Shown in pieces: positions 7,351 through 14,504 of a DNA stretch of 18,310 nt. This DNA comes from Thalassotalea_B sp049613795. Its GTDB lineage: Bacteria > Pseudomonadota > Gammaproteobacteria > Enterobacterales > Alteromonadaceae. Below the pieces are notes generated by a model, which saw nothing but the letters and a program-made list of their open reading frames with translations, did not search any database and was not told where the DNA came from. Where the stretch lies: the NCBI GenBank assembly GCA_049613795.1, contig JBMZCX010000058.1:1-18310 (forward strand), read 5' to 3'. The position numbers and the translations under genes were made by a program. Numbering within the stretch: the stretch's first letter is position 1; the number at the start of each line of letters is the position of its first letter.

Positions 7351-8637
7351 CTACGCAATGATTTCAAGTAATTTATCAATAGAGCGCTGGCTTGCCCCTT
7401 GGTTCGCTAATACAACGTTATGCGCGTTCTCACCGTAGACTCTAGCTTTATCTGGTTGTGCTAATAATGTGATTACAGCAGAAGGCAATGCATTGCTAAT
7501 GTTATCTGTAGGCTCAAGCTGAATAACACCTTGCTGTTGCGTTAACTGCTGCATAACATCGGTAAAGTTGTGCATGTCTGGCCCTACAATAATTGGTAGT
7601 GTAAATAATGCAGGCTCTAGTGGGTTGTGCCCACCAACACTGCTAAAGCTTCCGCCCATTGTTACTATATCAGCGAGTGCAAAGGCAGCTAAAAGCTCCC
7701 CTAAACTGTCGAGCAACCAAACATCTGTATCGGCTTTAATATCAATGTTAGTGCTACGACGAGCCGTTTTAAATTGCTGCTGGCATTGAGTGGCTATCGT
7801 ATCAAAGCGCTCAGGATGGCGCGGCACTAAAATAAGTAGTAAGTCTGGATGTTGTAGCTTTACCTGTTCAAAAGCTGATAACACTAATTTTTCATCGCCT
7901 TGATGAGTGCTTGCTACTACCCAAACCTTTCGAGGCGTTAGAATATACTGCCTTAATTCTTCTTGTTTGGATAAAACGGCGGGGTTGATGGCAATATCAT
8001 ATTTTAAATTTCCCGAGACACTAGTGCTATTAACCGTTGCACCCAATGTAAGAAAACGTTCTAGGTTATCTTGGCTCTGGCAATAAATATGCTGAAAAGA
8101 CGTTAATGCAGGCTGTATTAACGCAGAAATTTTTTGATAACTTTTGACTGACTTTTCTGACAAACGGGCATTTATTAGCATTAATTTAATATTTTTATGG
8201 GCACACTGCGCCAGTAAATTTGGCCAAAGCTCGGTTTCCATAAATACCATAGCTTTGGGCTGAAGTGTATTTAAAAAAAGCGTAGTACAAGGCCATATAT
8301 CAAGTGGTAAATAACAATGTTGCACGCGTTCATTAAACAAAGCGTTAACTTGGGCTGAACCTGTGGGGGTAAAGGTAGTAAAGGTAATGGTCAGTGTTGG
8401 TTGTTGCTGTAATAATTTTTCCACCAAAGGCTTTAATGCGAGTACTTCACCAACACTAGCAGCATGAATAATAATGCTATTTTTTTCAAAGGTTCTGTTT
8501 GTAAAGCCAAGGCGCTCGCCTAACCGCCTGCGATAATCAGGATTATTTTTTGAGCGAAGAATTAAAGCGAGTAACAGAAATGGTAATAAGCAAATAAAGA
8601 TTAAGCGATATAAGCATAAGGAAATAAACTGAAGCAC
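7351..8637 (-). CDS. waaA: Kdo transferase (lipid IVA 3-deoxy-D-manno-octulosonic acid transferase)
   Basis: WaaA (KdtA) transfers Kdo from CMP-Kdo to lipid IVA, an essential step of LPS assembly at the cytoplasmic face of the inner membrane. It is 428 residues, close to E. coli WaaA (425). A single N-terminal membrane anchor (about residues 5-27, Leu/Ile/Phe-rich) is followed by YRRRLGERLGF, then HAASVGEVLALKPL with the catalytic Glu64, a METELWPNL motif, LVPRHPERF, and GGSFSSVGGHNPLEPA near the C-terminus, which binds CMP-Kdo. The start is a GTG at 8637 with AGGG nine bases upstream; this gives an N-terminus that aligns with the known protein. It probably leads a two-gene unit with DUF4399, and is divergent from the hydrolase-fold gene. 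Confidence 0.97.
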   Translation of the reverse strand: MLQFISLCLYRLIFICLLPFLLLALILRSKNNPDYRRRLGERLGFTNRTFEKNSIIIHAASVGEVLALKPLVEKLLQQQPTLTITFTTFTPTGSAQVNALFNERVQHCYLPLDIWPCTTLFLNTLQPKAMVFMETELWPNLLAQCAHKNIKLMLINARLSEKSVKSYQKISALIQPALTSFQHIYCQSQDNLERFLTLGATVNSTSVSGNLKYDIAINPAVLSKQEELRQYILTPRKVWVVASTHQGDEKLVLSAFEQVKLQHPDLLLILVPRHPERFDTIATQCQQQFKTARRSTNIDIKADTDVWLLDSLGELLAAFALADIVTMGGSFSSVGGHNPLEPALFTLPIIVGPDMHNFTDVMQQLTQQQGVIQLEPTDNISNALPSAVITLLAQPDKARVYGENAHNVVLANQGASQRSIDKLLEIIA

Positions 8638-8668
8638 TAATGATTACCCTAAAAAGTTAATTATCCTC

Positions 8669-8674
8669 AGTATA
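8669..8674 (-). promoter_or_regulatory. Possible -10 element for waaA
   Basis: On the minus strand TATACT, one mismatch from the sigma-70 consensus, lies about 30 bases before the waaA start codon. No good -35 hexamer is found at 17 bp upstream, so support is weak. The AGTATACT sequence around it is self-complementary and could also serve the plus-strand gene. Confidence 0.25.
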
Positions 8675-8767
8675 CTCGATTGTTATTGATAGAAGAAATG
8701 CGCTAGCAGTTGGAGAAAAATTACGCTACTCTGACAATTCATCGATTAAGGGTTGGTTATTTTCTTC

Positions 8768-9583
8768 ATGAAGCACGTCTCATTCTGTCATTTACTTTTA
8801 TTGTACACCTTTCTTGGTGTAGCGCCGTTAACCTTGGCTCAACAAATGTTAACCGGTGAACAAGGTGAAGAGATCAAAGAACCAGACAATTTGATAAAGT
8901 TTAAAACGCATGATGAATTATTATTGGCAGGCTATTATTCAGGCACTGAAAAAGGGCCGGGGGTTTTATTGCTGCACGACTGCGCAAGCGATGGTGCGAG
9001 TTATCTTCAACTATCTCAGGCATTAGCGGATTTAGGTATACACGCATTAGCGCTTGACTTACGCGGCTATGGTTATAGCGCTAATATAATTTATTCGCAT
9101 GATATTATTAAAAAAATATCAAAAGATTTAAGTATGTACCAAAGTGAAATGGAACGAATTTCTTCTTTTTGGGAAAGTGACATACTTGCGGCTTTTAATT
9201 ACTTACAACATAAAATAGGAAAAGAGCAGCCTATATCGGTAGTATCTTCAGGTTGTACTGCACCACAGGCTGTTTATTTAGCAGAAAAAATACGTATTCG
9301 TAGTCTGGTTATGATAACGCCAACCTTTACTTATATGGACAAAGAAAAATACAAAAATTTAATTGATCTCCCTGCTTATTTTCTCAGCTCTGCACATCAT
9401 GCTGAGTCACATCAAGTGGCTAAAGAGCTTTATGAATGGAATGGCGATATTCGCTCTACTATGCAAGTCATTAAAGGCAATAATTATGGCGATGAATATT
9501 TTTATGCCAAGCCGTATTTAATCAATAATATTGCATTATGGCTAAAAGAGTCGTTGAGCCAGCCATATATTCAACAGCGGTAA
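8768..9583 (+). CDS. Exported alpha/beta-hydrolase-fold protein, catalytic triad degenerate
   Basis: From ATG 8768 the protein is 271 residues with a signal peptide (about 1-24, cleaving after LTLA). An earlier TTG at 8753 adds only five residues. An alpha/beta-hydrolase core follows: GVLLLHDCASDG (about 65-76, oxyanion-type loop), ALALDLRGYGYS (about 94-104), and SVVSSGCTAPQA (157-168) where the nucleophile elbow should be. There the usual G-x-S-x-G is replaced by S-G-C-T-A, placing Cys163 at the nucleophile position, as in dienelactone hydrolases. The acid-turn region reads LSSAHHAES, and where a catalytic His is expected near the C-terminus the text is IKGNNYGDEYF, with no histidine. It may be a binding protein rather than an enzyme, or use an unusual triad. 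It appears monocistronic. Fold fairly sure; substrate unknown. Confidence 0.75.
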   Translation: MKHVSFCHLLLLYTFLGVAPLTLAQQMLTGEQGEEIKEPDNLIKFKTHDELLLAGYYSGTEKGPGVLLLHDCASDGASYLQLSQALADLGIHALALDLRGYGYSANIIYSHDIIKKISKDLSMYQSEMERISSFWESDILAAFNYLQHKIGKEQPISVVSSGCTAPQAVYLAEKIRIRSLVMITPTFTYMDKEKYKNLIDLPAYFLSSAHHAESHQVAKELYEWNGDIRSTMQVIKGNNYGDEYFYAKPYLINNIALWLKESLSQPYIQQR

Positions 9584-9712
9584 GCGTCATACACTCATAC
9601 TAAGGCGGTTACTGATACGCTTTGAGCTGTATTATCTTTCTATTCCATTCTTCATGACTAATTAAAAATAATATCTATAAAAAGGTACTTTTCTCACTGC
9701 ACAACCAGAAAT

Positions 9713-9725
9713 ATTGTCGTACAAT
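9713..9725. promoter_or_regulatory. Dyad with -10-like TACAAT upstream of kbl
   Basis: ATTGT (9713-9717) and ACAAT (9721-9725) are perfect inverted repeats around CGT, about 90 bp before the kbl start. The right arm with the preceding T gives TACAAT (9720-9725), one mismatch from a sigma-70 -10 box, but no convincing -35 lies upstream. A short dyad overlapping a -10 would be a natural repressor site for the threonine-degradation operon. The rest of the 230-bp gap from 9584 shows nothing clear. Confidence 0.3.
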
Positions 9726-9813
9726 AACGCCAATTTTTACTTAAATAAAAGTGCCATTACGGCTAAACAAGCATTTATGCGTAATAGACACTACTAATTA
9801 CATTGAGGCTTTT

Positions 9814-11034
9814 ATGTCATCGAATAGCACACTTAACTTTTATACCCATTTAAATGCCGAACTTGAGCAAGTAAAACAAGACGGTTTATTCAAAGCTGAA
9901 CGTATTATTACCACTGCACAACAGCCACAAATTGCCGTAACTACAGGTGAACAAGTAGTCAACTTTTGCGCTAACAATTACCTTGGTTTAGCTAATCATC
10001 CAGACTTAATTTCAGCGGCTAAAAATGGTTTAGACGAACATGGTTTTGGTATGGCGTCGGTTCGTTTTATTTGTGGCACGCAAGACATTCATAAAACACT
10101 TGAGCAAAAGCTGAGTGACTTTTTAGGCATGGAAGACACTATTTTATATTCTTCATGTTTTGACGCTAACGCTGGTTTATTTGAAACGTTGTTAGGCCCA
10201 GAAGACGCCATTATTAGTGATGCGTTAAACCATGCGTCAATTATCGACGGTGTTCGCTTATGTAAAGCTAAACGTTTTCGCTATGCCAATAACGACATGG
10301 CTGAGTTAGAAGCGCGCTTGCAAGAAGCGACTGAAGCTGGCGCTCGCTTTAAACTTATTGCCACTGACGGTGTGTTTTCAATGGACGGCGTTATTGCAAA
10401 TTTATCGGCAGTGTGTGATTTAGCCGACAAGTATGGCGCATTAGTTATGGTTGATGATTCTCACGCGGTTGGCTTTGTTGGTGAACAAGGACGTGGTAGT
10501 CATGAATATTGTCAGGTAATGGGTCGCGTAGACATTATTACGGGCACATTAGGTAAAGCCATGGGGGGGGCATCAGGTGGTTATACTTCAGGTAAAAAAG
10601 AAGTTATTAACTGGTTGCGTCAACGTTCACGCCCGTACTTATTCTCTAATTCATTAGCGCCAGCTATCGTTAATGCGTCAATTAAAGTATTAGAGCTACT
10701 TGCTAATGGTGATGCTCTTCGTAAAACATTAAAAGACAATGCCAGTTACTTTAGAACACAAATGGAAGCGGCAGGTTTTACTTGTGCAGGCGCTGACCAT
10801 GCGATTGTGCCTGTAATGTTAGGAGATGCTAAAGTTGCTAGTGCTATGGCAGATCGCTTATTGCAAGAAGGCATTTATGTGATTGGCTTTTCGTTCCCTG
10901 TTGTACCTAAAGGGCAAGCCCGTATTCGTACCCAAATTTCTGCGGCGCATACTAAAGCACAACTTGATAAAGCGATTGAAGCCTTTATTCGTATTGGTAA
11001 AGAAATGGCTGTTATCCCTAGCGATGAAGCATAA
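9814..11034 (+). CDS. kbl: Glycine C-acetyltransferase (2-amino-3-ketobutyrate CoA ligase)
   Basis: Kbl is a PLP enzyme that splits 2-amino-3-ketobutyrate, the product of Tdh, with CoA to give glycine and acetyl-CoA. The start at 9814 (MSSNSTLNFYTHL) has GAGG seven bases upstream; a 21-codon extension to 9751 is rejected. Length is 406 residues (E. coli 398). Signatures: CANNYLGLANHP near the N-terminus, the G-x-G-x-x-S-V-R-F-I-C-G-T segment, LNHASIIDGVR, VDDSHAVGFVG (PLP-binding Asp and His), and TGTLGKAMGGASGG with Lys248 as the Schiff-base lysine. The C-terminal part ends with IRTQISAAHT. A run of eight G lies just after the lysine codon. It is the first gene of kbl-tdh-glpE-glpG, followed after 9 bp by tdh. 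Confidence 0.97.
   Translation: MSSNSTLNFYTHLNAELEQVKQDGLFKAERIITTAQQPQIAVTTGEQVVNFCANNYLGLANHPDLISAAKNGLDEHGFGMASVRFICGTQDIHKTLEQKLSDFLGMEDTILYSSCFDANAGLFETLLGPEDAIISDALNHASIIDGVRLCKAKRFRYANNDMAELEARLQEATEAGARFKLIATDGVFSMDGVIANLSAVCDLADKYGALVMVDDSHAVGFVGEQGRGSHEYCQVMGRVDIITGTLGKAMGGASGGYTSGKKEVINWLRQRSRPYLFSNSLAPAIVNASIKVLELLANGDALRKTLKDNASYFRTQMEAAGFTCAGADHAIVPVMLGDAKVASAMADRLLQEGIYVIGFSFPVVPKGQARIRTQISAAHTKAQLDKAIEAFIRIGKEMAVIPSDEA
10563..10570 (+). repeat. G8 homopolymer inside kbl
   Basis: Eight consecutive G bases encode Met-Gly-Gly-Ala directly after the catalytic Lys248 codon. Glycine is conserved there, but GGG GGG is an unusual codon choice in this AT-rich gene. Such tracts can slip during replication, and a slip would shift the frame in the middle of kbl. 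Confidence 0.9.
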
Positions 11035-11043
11035 GGAAAAGTA

Positions 11044-12072
11044 ATGAAATCTTTAGCTAAATTAAAAGCAGAACCTGGCATTTGGATGACCGAATCGGAA
11101 AAGCCAGAAATGGGTCATAACGATTTATTAATTAAAATTAAAAAAACCGCTATTTGTGGTACCGACATTCATATTTATAATTGGGATGAGTGGTCACAAA
11201 AAACCATTCCTGTTCCTATGGTGGTTGGCCATGAATATTCAGGTGAAGTGGTTGATATTGGCCAAGAAGTTAAAGGCTTTTCAATTGGTGATCGCGTCTC
11301 AGGTGAAGGGCATATTACTTGTGGTCATTGCCGAAACTGTCGTGGTGGCCGTACGCATTTATGTCGTAATACGGTAGGCGTGGGTGTTGATCGCTCAGGC
11401 GCTTTTGCCGAATACTTAGTTATTCCTGCTTATAATGCGTTTAAATTGCCAGATGAAATTTCGGATGACTTAGCGGCTATTTTTGATCCTTTTGGTAATG
11501 CAGTACATACCGCATTGTCTTTTGATTTGGTTGGTGAAGATGTGCTAATTACAGGTGCTGGCCCTATTGGCATTATGGCGGCGGCTGTAGCCAAACATGT
11601 TGGTGCACGTCATGTTGTTATTACTGATATTAACGAGTATCGCTTAGATTTAGCTAAAAAAATGGGCGCTACTCGTGCAGTTGATGTTAGCAAAGAAAAC
11701 CTTGCTGATGTCATGGCTGAGTTAGGCATGACTGAAGGGTTTGATGTTGGCATGGAAATGTCAGGCGTACCTATGGCCTTTACCAGTATGTTAGAAAACA
11801 TGAACAATGGCGGTAAAATCGCGATGTTAGGTATTCCTGGTAACGATATGGCGATTGACTGGAGTCAAATTATTTTTAAAGGCTTAACCATTAAAGGGAT
11901 TTATGGCCGAGAAATGTTTGAAACGTGGTATAAAATGGCAAGTTTAATTCAGTCAGGTTTAGATCTTTCTCCGATGATAACGCATCAATTTCCTGTTGAA
12001 GAATTTCAACAAGGTTTTGATATTATGCGTTCAGGGCAATCGGGTAAAGTTATTTTAAACTGGGAAAGCTAA
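11044..12072 (+). CDS. tdh: L-threonine 3-dehydrogenase
   Basis: Tdh is a zinc-dependent medium-chain dehydrogenase that oxidises L-threonine with NAD+ to 2-amino-3-ketobutyrate, which Kbl then cleaves. The 342 residues match the family. Catalytic-zinc and active-site residues are present: Cys38, Thr40 and His43 in ICGTDIHIYNWDEW, and His63-Glu64 in VGHEY. The structural zinc site is Cys93, Cys96, Cys99 and Cys107. The Rossmann motif ITGAGPIGIMAA follows at about residue 170. The start at 11044 has AGGA upstream, at the kbl stop. Its stop codon shares one base with the glpE start (TAATG), a sign of translational coupling. Confidence 0.98.
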   Translation: MKSLAKLKAEPGIWMTESEKPEMGHNDLLIKIKKTAICGTDIHIYNWDEWSQKTIPVPMVVGHEYSGEVVDIGQEVKGFSIGDRVSGEGHITCGHCRNCRGGRTHLCRNTVGVGVDRSGAFAEYLVIPAYNAFKLPDEISDDLAAIFDPFGNAVHTALSFDLVGEDVLITGAGPIGIMAAAVAKHVGARHVVITDINEYRLDLAKKMGATRAVDVSKENLADVMAELGMTEGFDVGMEMSGVPMAFTSMLENMNNGGKIAMLGIPGNDMAIDWSQIIFKGLTIKGIYGREMFETWYKMASLIQSGLDLSPMITHQFPVEEFQQGFDIMRSGQSGKVILNWES

Positions 12073-12413
12073 TGACAACTGACACCTTTAAACACATACA
12101 ATGCAACGAGCTTGAACAAGGTTTGGCGAGCAATAATTATGTGGTGGTTGATATTCGTGATCAAAACTCTTTTCAACAAGCGCATATTCCTGGCGCAATT
12201 CATTTAACCAATGAGTCGCTGCCTGATTTTTTACGCGATGCTGACTTTGATTCACCTACTGTAGTATGTTGTTATCATGGAATTTCCAGCCAGCAAGCGG
12301 CTCAGTTTTTACTTAGCCAAGACTTTACTGATGTCTATTCGTTAGATGGCGGTTTTACTCAGTGGGCACTATTGTACCCTGAACAAGCAAGCTCTGAAGC
12401 AACAAACAGTTAA
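12072..12413 (+). CDS. glpE: Single-domain rhodanese, thiosulfate sulfurtransferase GlpE
   Basis: This 113-residue rhodanese transfers a sulfane sulfur from thiosulfate to cyanide or another thiol acceptor through a cysteine persulfide in the cytosol. Conserved features: VVDIRDQNSFQQAHIPGAIHL near the N-terminus, the active-site loop CYHGISSQ with Cys67 (E. coli GlpE has CYHGNSSQ), and YSLDGGFTQW near the C-terminus. The size matches E. coli GlpE (108). Its start overlaps the tdh stop by one base, and its stop overlaps the glpG start by one base, so both junctions read TAATG. Here it is fused into a threonine-degradation operon rather than lying with glycerol genes as in E. coli. The physiological sulfur acceptor is not evident. 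Confidence 0.93.
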   Translation: MTTDTFKHIQCNELEQGLASNNYVVVDIRDQNSFQQAHIPGAIHLTNESLPDFLRDADFDSPTVVCCYHGISSQQAAQFLLSQDFTDVYSLDGGFTQWALLYPEQASSEATNS

Positions 12414-13276
12414 TGTCAGTTTCAGCTATGCAACCGTTAGTAGAAGTAGGGCAACATAATGTTGCCTTACTTTTTTGCAATTACTTAATTAGCCAAACTA
12501 TTCATGCTCAAGTTCAGCATCATAATAGTAAGTTTGTCATTTATGTTGATGAACAATACTTAGCGCAAGCAAAAGCCTTATTTGAAGAATTTATTCAACA
12601 ACCCCACCACCCTAAATACCAACAAGCCGCATGGGATAACAGTGAAGTAACCGAACTGAAAGTAGGCAATGGTGCGTCGTCAAATAGCTTTGTTGCGCAG
12701 TTTTTACAGCATGCGGGTATTGTTACCCTAATGGTGTTTTCGGCATGTTGGCTGGTGTTTATGCTAAGTTTACTGGGGTGGCAAAATGCGTTATTTGAAG
12801 GGCTACGCTTTAACCTAACAAGTAGCGAATCCGTACTCACTCAGCCGTGGCGCTTAATTGGACCTGCATTATTTCACTTTTCATGGTTGCATATTGTGTT
12901 TAATACCATGTGGTGGTGGCAAATTGGCGGTAATGTTGAAAAAGTATTGGGTAAAGGTGAGCTAATTCAACTGTTTTTACTTTCAGCCATAATTTCTAAT
13001 GCTGGCCAATATTTAGTGTCGGGTCCAAATTTTGGTGGTTTATCTGGTGTGGTGTATGCATTGGTAGGTTATGCGTGGTGGACAGGTTGGCTAGCGCCAG
13101 AGAAGGGCATTACTTTGTCTAAGCCTATTATCGGGTTTTTGTTAGTGTGGTTATTACTAGGTTATACCGACTTTATGCCAATAAATACCGCTAATACTGC
13201 GCATTTACTTGGCCTGCTTAGCGGTTGTTTTTTAGCATGGTGGCGTTTTAATATTAATAGAAAATCAGCCCAATAA
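12413..13276 (+). CDS. glpG: Rhomboid family intramembrane serine protease GlpG
   Basis: GlpG cleaves transmembrane segments of membrane proteins inside the inner membrane. The 287-residue protein has the cytosolic N-terminal rhomboid domain (about residues 1-70), then six hydrophobic segments starting near residue 100. The catalytic dyad is Ser211 in GGLSGVVYAL and His264 in NTAHLLGLLSG. His160 and Asn164 of HFSWLHIVFN supply the oxyanion-hole residues, and the W-R-L-I and WWWQIGG motifs agree with E. coli GlpG (276 residues). The start shares a base with the glpE stop; a Met at codon 6 is an alternative. It is the last gene of the operon and converges on the FliL-like gene. The pairing of glpE and glpG is conserved in enterobacteria. 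Confidence 0.95.
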   Translation: MSVSAMQPLVEVGQHNVALLFCNYLISQTIHAQVQHHNSKFVIYVDEQYLAQAKALFEEFIQQPHHPKYQQAAWDNSEVTELKVGNGASSNSFVAQFLQHAGIVTLMVFSACWLVFMLSLLGWQNALFEGLRFNLTSSESVLTQPWRLIGPALFHFSWLHIVFNTMWWWQIGGNVEKVLGKGELIQLFLLSAIISNAGQYLVSGPNFGGLSGVVYALVGYAWWTGWLAPEKGITLSKPIIGFLLVWLLLGYTDFMPINTANTAHLLGLLSGCFLAWWRFNINRKSAQ

Positions 13277-13296
13277 AAGAGGCTAGTTATCTAACC
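13272..13296 (-). terminator. Probable intrinsic terminator of the FliL-like gene
   Basis: On the minus strand a hairpin (stem at 13281-13286 and 13291-13296, 5 pairs plus one mismatch, 4-base loop) contains the stop codon of the FliL-like gene and is followed by TCTTTTATT. The stem is short, so the call is tentative. On the plus strand the nearest T-run is too far downstream to end glpG. Confidence 0.4.
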
Positions 13297-13672
13297 ATTG
13301 AGTAAAAAGTAATTTTTTAATGAGGGGCTGCCCAGTCTCTTTTTGTAAAATACTTTTTACTTTTTCTTCGCACAGCTTTTGAATTTCAAAGCGACCATTA
13401 ATTGACTTAATTTTTGCTTCAGGTTGTTGCCCAATAATATTAATAATCGCGTCGCGCAACAAAGGGGCGTGGTGTTCTACCACCTCATAATTTGATGATT
13501 CTTCAATCATCAATTCAACCATTAAGCGTACGTAGCCCATTTTCTTTTTAACTGCAACGTAGTTAGTAATTATTTCAGGCTCGAAACCAAAATAGGCATA
13601 ATCGGCAGAAAACGCTTTATTAGAGAGCATTAACATCAACAGAAAAGAAAGGTGTACTGATAATTTTTTCAT
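13283..13672 (-). CDS. FliL-like secreted protein
   Basis: This 129-residue protein matches the FliL pattern (flagellar basal-body-associated protein): a Y-F-x-F-E-P-E-I-x-x-N-Y start, KKMGYVRLMVELMIE, then HHAPLLRDAIINIIGQQ, an IKSINGRFEIQKLCEEKV helix, and LLFTQWLDN at the end. True FliL has a cytoplasmic N-terminus and one membrane anchor. Here the N-terminus looks like a cleavable signal peptide (MKK, hydrophobic, cleavage near AFSA-DY at residue 22-23), so the protein would be free in the periplasm. No flagellar gene is nearby. Similar FliL-like genes near ubiC, glpG and plsB occur in other gammaproteobacteria, as I recall, with no settled role. It is divergent from ubiC. Confidence 0.8.
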   Translation of the reverse strand: MKKLSVHLSFLLMLMLSNKAFSADYAYFGFEPEIITNYVAVKKKMGYVRLMVELMIEESSNYEVVEHHAPLLRDAIINIIGQQPEAKIKSINGRFEIQKLCEEKVKSILQKETGQPLIKKLLFTQWLDN

Positions 13673-13823
13673 TGGGCTCGATTTTAAAGCAATTGGCTAG
13701 TGTATTTATAATAACCTGAATTTTTAATAATGCGAAATTAATCATTGAAAGAATGAATAATTAATTTTAAGCAATAAAGGCATGGTCAGTCTTGATGAAA
13801 GTTCAACACCTTTTTATAAAAAC

Positions 13824-13832
13824 TGATATGAT
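13824..13832 (+). promoter_or_regulatory. Probable extended -10 promoter of ubiC-ubiA
   Basis: TGATATGAT is an extended -10 motif (TGn followed by TATGAT, one mismatch from consensus), 53 bp before the ubiC start. Only a weak -35 (TTCAAC-like, around 13802) is seen, which extended -10 promoters tolerate. Just downstream ATAATGGCCGTTAT (13831-13844) is a near-perfect 14-bp dyad that could be an operator. Confidence 0.4.
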
Positions 13833-13885
13833 AATGGCCGTTATTTTGCAGCTATCATCAACGGTATATCACTTCATTTCTTATT

Positions 13886-14461
13886 ATGCAGCAGCCTCAT
13901 ACTATGTTTCCCGTTAACTTAAGTGCTCATTGGCAACATGCCGAACTATTTGAGCTTGATGCGAATTTGCTTAATTGGCTGCTTGATGAAAACTCATTAA
14001 CCGCTCGCTTAAAAAGTCATTGTCAGCAATTTCGGGTGCAATTACTTGGTCAAAAAATTGAAGCTTGTCACCCTGATGAAGCCAACCAAAGTATTCTTGC
14101 TGGCGAGCAAGTGCTGGTGCGCGAAGTTTTATTATGGTGTGATAATGCACCGCAAGTGTTTGCGCGAAGCTTAATACCTCTGCGATCATTAGCAGGAGAT
14201 ACCAGCCAATTAGCTAATTTAGGTGAGAAGTCATTAGGGCAAGTACTTTTTAATGATCCCAATTTAGTACGTAAAGATATTGAAGTAGCTTATTTCATAC
14301 AAAATAGCACCGTTCACCAACTTGCTGAGAGTTATCAGTTAGCGCTTCAAAATAAGTTATGGGGGCGCCGTTCAATATTTGTTTTAAACGACAAACCGTT
14401 AATGGTGGCTGAAGTTTTTTTACCTGGTGCAATAGCTTATTCTCAAACAGGGTTGTATTAA
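13886..14461 (+). CDS. ubiC: Chorismate lyase (chorismate pyruvate-lyase)
   Basis: UbiC converts chorismate to 4-hydroxybenzoate and pyruvate, the first committed step of ubiquinone synthesis in the cytosol. The 191-residue protein is a little longer than E. coli UbiC (165), mainly at the N-terminus and before the conserved core. Motifs: NWLLDENSLTARLKSHC near residue 30-46, LVREVLLW with Arg79 (the key active-site arginine), FARSLIPLRSL, SLGQVLF, KLWGRRSIFVL and VAEVFLPG with Glu176. The start at 13886 lacks a strong ribosome site; Met7 is an alternative. It lies 43 bp before ubiA, whose substrate it makes. Confidence 0.95.
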   Translation: MQQPHTMFPVNLSAHWQHAELFELDANLLNWLLDENSLTARLKSHCQQFRVQLLGQKIEACHPDEANQSILAGEQVLVREVLLWCDNAPQVFARSLIPLRSLAGDTSQLANLGEKSLGQVLFNDPNLVRKDIEVAYFIQNSTVHQLAESYQLALQNKLWGRRSIFVLNDKPLMVAEVFLPGAIAYSQTGLY

Positions 14462-14504
14462 CGATGCACGCTCATGATTTAACTGTATAAGAAGATAATT
14501 AAAG

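Noticed and set aside
9584..9712. Possible terminator after the hydrolase-fold gene
   Set aside because: GCGT and ACGC arms near 9588 and 9620 pair for only four bases with no clean T-run after them.
9751..9813. 21-codon N-terminal extension of kbl
   Set aside because: A clear GAGG ribosome site precedes ATG 9814, and the family starts at this point.
12595..12840. Antisense open frame within glpG, and similar opposite-strand or shifted frames in waaA, tdh, kbl, ubiC, plsB and the GT9 gene
   Set aside because: They lie wholly within well-supported genes, show no recognisable domains or ribosome sites, and are expected by chance.
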